Source of the DNA: Pseudobutyrivibrio sp. 49
GTDB taxonomy: Bacteria > Bacillota > Clostridia > Lachnospirales > Lachnospiraceae
DNA: 64,000 bases
Reading direction: 5' to 3'
Assembly (NCBI RefSeq): GCF_900100545.1
Contig: NZ_FNDP01000001.1
Location: 62,001-126,000 of the forward strand
Position numbers and translations under genes: made by a program. Shown piece by piece: positions 61,233 to 64,000 of this stretch (positions within the stretch are counted from its first letter, which is position 1; each line of letters opens with the position of its first letter). The notes under the pieces are model-generated. The model was given only the letters and a program-made list of their open reading frames with translations. It was not told the DNA's origin and did no database searches.

Positions 61233-61982
61233 ATGGAAGAAAGTAGAATTGTAGAAGGACGCAATGCTGTATTAGAAGCATTTCGTTCAGGAAAGACAAT
61301 TGATCGTTTGTTTGTACTTGAAGGCTGCAAGGATGGCCCTGTTCAGACTATCCTCAGAGAAGCTAAGAAAAGCAAGGACACAGTGGTTAGCTTTGTTAAG
61401 AAGGAGCGCCTTGATCAGCTCTCAGAGACAGGTAAGCATCAGGGAGTTATCGCTTATGCTGCCAGCTATGATTATGCTGAGTTAGATGACATTTTAGCTG
61501 CAGCTCGTGAAAAGGGTGAGGATCCATTCCTTATCATTCTTGATAACATTGAGGATCCACATAATCTTGGTGCTATCATCCGTACAGCAAACCAGGCTGG
61601 TGCTCATGGTGTAGTTATTCCAAAGCATCGTGCAGTAGGTCTTACAGCTACTGTTGCAAAGGCTTCTGCCGGAGCAATCAACTATACTCCAGTAGCAAAG
61701 GTTACAAATATTTCCAAGACTATGGAGGAGCTTAAGGAACAGGGGATGTGGTTCGTGTGCGCAGATATGGGTGGCACTACTATGTACGACCTCAACCTTA
61801 CAGGCTCAATTGGTCTTGTTATTGGTAACGAAGGTCACGGCGTTTCAGATCTTGTTAAGAAGAACTGTGATATGGTTGCCAGCATTCCTATGTATGGAGA
61901 TATCGATTCACTTAATGCCAGTGTTGCTTGCGGTGTATTGGCATATGAGGTTGTTAGACAGAGAATCAACAAAGCAAAATAA
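61233..61982 (+). CDS. rlmB: 23S rRNA 2'-O-methyltransferase RlmB (SpoU family)
   Basis: 249 residues. N-terminal RNA-binding part (IVEGRNAVLEAFRSGKTIDR), SPOUT domain with LDNIEDPHNLGAIIRTA, VIGNEGHGVSDLV and SLNASVACGVLAYE. It methylates a guanosine in the peptidyl-transferase centre of 23S rRNA. Part of the cysS-mrnC-rlmB run, and sigH follows. Confidence 0.95.
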   Translation: MEESRIVEGRNAVLEAFRSGKTIDRLFVLEGCKDGPVQTILREAKKSKDTVVSFVKKERLDQLSETGKHQGVIAYAASYDYAELDDILAAAREKGEDPFLIILDNIEDPHNLGAIIRTANQAGAHGVVIPKHRAVGLTATVAKASAGAINYTPVAKVTNISKTMEELKEQGMWFVCADMGGTTMYDLNLTGSIGLVIGNEGHGVSDLVKKNCDMVASIPMYGDIDSLNASVACGVLAYEVVRQRINKAK

Positions 61983-62000
61983 TTCCTACGGGGGTTAAAG

Positions 62001-62588
62001 ATGGACCTGAGAGAAGAGTACGCTAAGTTTACTGATGAGGAGCTTGTGAAGAGCTATCAGTCAGGAAATGTAGCTGTTGTAAATTATATTTGCGAAAAAT
62101 ATAAACCTCTTGTTTTGAAGCTATCAAAAAAATATTTTTTGATTGGTGGAGAAAATGAGGACCTCATTCAGGAAGGAATGATAGGTCTTTTTGGCGCGAT
62201 TGGAGATTATGATACCAGTTCAGATGTCACTTTTTTTCATTTCGCTCAGCTTTGCATAGATAGACAGATGATAAAGGCCATCGAGGCTAGTAATCGAAAA
62301 AAGCATTCTCCGTTAAACGCGTATGTTTCCTTGTACGATGAAGATGGAGAAGAGTTTGAAGAGGCATCATCTATGGCAGATGACCCAGCCGACATTATCA
62401 TCGAAGCCGAGGAAAATCTTAGTCTTGTTGATCGTTTAAAAGCGGTATTATCACCTTTGGAGCTTCAAGTTTTTGAATTGTATATGAAAGACTTGGATTA
62501 CAAGGAGATAGCTGTTAAGCTTGGGAAAACGCCTAAGAACATAGATAATTGTCTTACTAGAATCAAAGCGAAAGCTAAAAATATATAA
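62001..62588 (+). CDS. sigH: RNA polymerase sigma factor, SigH family
   Basis: 195 residues. Sigma-70 region 2 (ENEDLIQEGMIGLFGAIGDYD) and region 4 (LSPLELQVFELYMKDLDYKEIAVKLG). In clostridia SigH follows rlmB, as here, and controls stationary-phase and early sporulation genes where those exist. GGGGG lies 8 bases before the ATG. Confidence 0.92.
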   Translation: MDLREEYAKFTDEELVKSYQSGNVAVVNYICEKYKPLVLKLSKKYFLIGGENEDLIQEGMIGLFGAIGDYDTSSDVTFFHFAQLCIDRQMIKAIEASNRKKHSPLNAYVSLYDEDGEEFEEASSMADDPADIIIEAEENLSLVDRLKAVLSPLELQVFELYMKDLDYKEIAVKLGKTPKNIDNCLTRIKAKAKNI

Positions 62589-62592
62589 AACG

Positions 62593-62622
62593 AAAGCAGC
62601 CACGCGGGTGGCTGCTTTAATT
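62593..62622. terminator. Bidirectional terminator between sigH and the TRAP operon
   Basis: AAAGCAGCCAC pairs perfectly with GTGGCTGCTTT around GCGG. T- and A-runs on either side serve both convergent genes. Confidence 0.88.
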
Positions 62623-63625
62623 ATTTAAGAATACCTTTTGTATAAATATCGTAAAGATTTGGGTCTACATGTTCTTTTATATTTTTATAAATTGGAACGG
62701 CAGCATCTTGAATTTGGCTTCTGAGTTCGTCGCTCAATGGGATTACCTGAGTGCCAGATTCCTCTATAGTTGCAATTCTTGAAGCAATTCTCGCATCGCT
62801 TTGTTCTCTTGCATATTTTGTAGCAGTTTTTGCTGCTTCTCTAAGGATTTCCTGTTCTTCAGGAGTCTTATCCTTCATAAATTCCTCACTTACGATTAAA
62901 GAAATCAGATGTGGCAGATGATTTGTCTCCACTACGTAATCCTGTTGTTCGTATAGTCTGTTGGATACGATAACTTCATAAGGATTTTCCTGAGCATCGA
63001 TGGTACCCTGCTGTAATCCAATGTAAACCTCAGAGAAGGTCATTGGAGTAGGAGAGGCTGAAAGTGCCTTCCAAAAATCCAAATGGTAGGAATTTTCCAT
63101 GGTACGGATTTTTTGACCTTTGAAATCATTAATAGTTTTGACCGGTTTGTTGGTGGTCATAACTCTGAATCCCTGATCTGCATAACCTAGAAGCTGATAG
63201 CCACCTTTTTCATAGACAGCAGATATCTCTGACATAAAATCCGGGTCATCTACTTTTTTACGAACTTCATCGATAGTTCCAAACATACAAGGCATATCAA
63301 AGATGGCAACGTCTGGAAGGAAGGTAACCTGAGGCGCAGTGTTCTGTACAACGAATGGAATATCACCGTCCTTGCAGGACTCTAAAAGCTCTCTATCACC
63401 GCCTAAAACGCTGTTAGGATAAACCTGAATAACCATCTGACCATCGCTGAGTCTGTAGACTTCCTCGGCGAATTTCTCAGCGTAAATTTGTGTAACGGTG
63501 TCCTCTGGACTTGAAGTACCAAGAGGCCAGGCATAAGTCTGAACCTCCGACGATTTGCCACAGGAGCAAAGACTAAGGGCTGATATAAAAATTGTAGAAA
63601 GAGCAATAATTCGTTTGAATTTCAT
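62621..63625 (-). CDS. TRAP transporter solute-binding lipoprotein (DctP family)
   Basis: 334 residues. Lipobox LCSCG (Cys about 22). DctP fold: LGTSSPEDTVTQIYAEKFAEE near the start, the conserved Arg region QKIRTMENSYHLDFWKAL, and SEVYIGLQQGTIDAQENP. It captures an organic acid, often a sugar acid or dicarboxylate, for Na+/H+-driven import. AGGAGG precedes the ATG on the minus strand. It follows the large permease gene by 9 bases. Confidence 0.93.
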   Translation of the reverse strand: MKFKRIIALSTIFISALSLCSCGKSSEVQTYAWPLGTSSPEDTVTQIYAEKFAEEVYRLSDGQMVIQVYPNSVLGGDRELLESCKDGDIPFVVQNTAPQVTFLPDVAIFDMPCMFGTIDEVRKKVDDPDFMSEISAVYEKGGYQLLGYADQGFRVMTTNKPVKTINDFKGQKIRTMENSYHLDFWKALSASPTPMTFSEVYIGLQQGTIDAQENPYEVIVSNRLYEQQDYVVETNHLPHLISLIVSEEFMKDKTPEEQEILREAAKTATKYAREQSDARIASRIATIEESGTQVIPLSDELRSQIQDAAVPIYKNIKEHVDPNLYDIYTKGILK

Positions 63626-63634
63626 ATCATCCTC

Positions 63635-64000
63635 CTAAACTAAAACCAAGCTGATTCCAGGAATAAAAGTAATCAGCAATAAAGCGATAATAAACATAGC
63701 AATCATAGGTAGCGCTTTTGCTGCAATATCAACAACAGGAACATCTGTAAGTGAACTTGCAACAAAAAGGTTAACACCGATTGGAGGTGTAACGAAGCCT
63801 ATAGCCAGATTAACAACCATCATGATACCAAAATGAACTGGGTTCATTCCAACTGCTGTTACGATAGGCAGAAGGATAGGAGATAAGATGAGGATTGCTG
63901 GAGTTGTATCCATAACCATTCCAACAAGAAGAAGGAACAGGTTGATTACCAGTAATAGGATAATCTTATTTGTAAAGTTATCCAGGATGTAAGCGCTGAC
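63635..64000 (-). CDS. TRAP transporter large permease (DctM family), N-terminal part outside window
   Basis: The frame is open to the window edge; about 121 C-terminal residues are present. MDTTPAILILSPILLPIVTAVGMNP and VNLAIGFVTPPIGVNLFVAS are hallmark DctM helices. With the downstream DctP it makes a TRAP importer; the small DctQ subunit is expected further upstream on this strand. Confidence 0.93.
   Translation of the reverse strand, partial: VSAYILDNFTNKIILLLVINLFLLLVGMVMDTTPAILILSPILLPIVTAVGMNPVHFGIMMVVNLAIGFVTPPIGVNLFVASSLTDVPVVDIAAKALPMIAMFIIALLLITFIPGISLVLV

Overview
The window reads as a low-GC Firmicutes chromosome segment, most likely Lachnospiraceae of the Butyrivibrio/Pseudobutyrivibrio kind. 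The evidence is inferential: a GH51 arabinofuranosidase behind ABC sugar permeases, pyruvate phosphate dikinase, a DUF5688-type fragment, the clostridial order ispF-cysS-mrnC-rlmB-sigH, strong AGGAGG ribosome binding sites, and dense packing on the plus strand. No rRNA or tRNA gene was recognised.

Layout. 1-3.0 kb: the end of an arabino-oligosaccharide uptake and hydrolysis operon. 3.1-4.4 kb: a flavodoxin/nitroreductase pair. 4.4-10.7 kb: an envelope flavin module. Two secreted proteins resembling the treponemal Tp47 lipoprotein diverge from a promoter region with three copies of a 16-bp palindrome. The plus-strand arm continues into a membrane protein with an FMN-binding domain, ApbE, a NusG-II-domain protein and a Gx-type transporter. 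10.7-13.1 kb: DegV, HdeD-like and TetR genes. 13.2-22.3 kb: a compact accessory Sec operon (MntP-like protein, SecY2, Asp1, Asp3, SecA2, GtfA, GtfB) with no Asp2 and no serine-rich substrate gene. 22.5-25.1 kb: ppdK.

25.1-45 kb is an accessory region of mostly single genes and remnants. Three copies of the last codons of ppdK (25.09, 28.16 and 35.50 kb) differ only synonymously and look like stacked attachment sites for elements entering the 3' end of ppdK. No recombinase is visible. Between the sites lie a tandem array of 52-bp inverted units, an M55 aminopeptidase, an AlbA_2/ATPase regulator, an Rrf2-controlled NTF2-like gene, a zinc macrodomain plus SirTM sirtuin pair (reversible ADP-ribosylation), a LysR-linked hydrolase, and a DUF5688 gene cut off exactly at the third copy. 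Beyond it are an HPt remnant, an AgrC/AgrA-like two-component pair next to a probable target esterase lipoprotein, flavodoxin, TfoX, GNAT and DUF1697 genes, and ParB and SGNH remnants. A second spaced-word array and a repeated leader sequence mark this region.

45-64 kb returns to core-type content: a NifX-FKBP fusion, a chemoreceptor, YitT, a Lon-like ATPase without protease domain, MgtE behind a possible leader peptide, PIN-PhoH, a DUF4349 lipoprotein, an ATP-grasp enzyme, the ispF-cysS-mrnC-rlmB-sigH run, and on the minus strand the end of a TRAP transporter operon.
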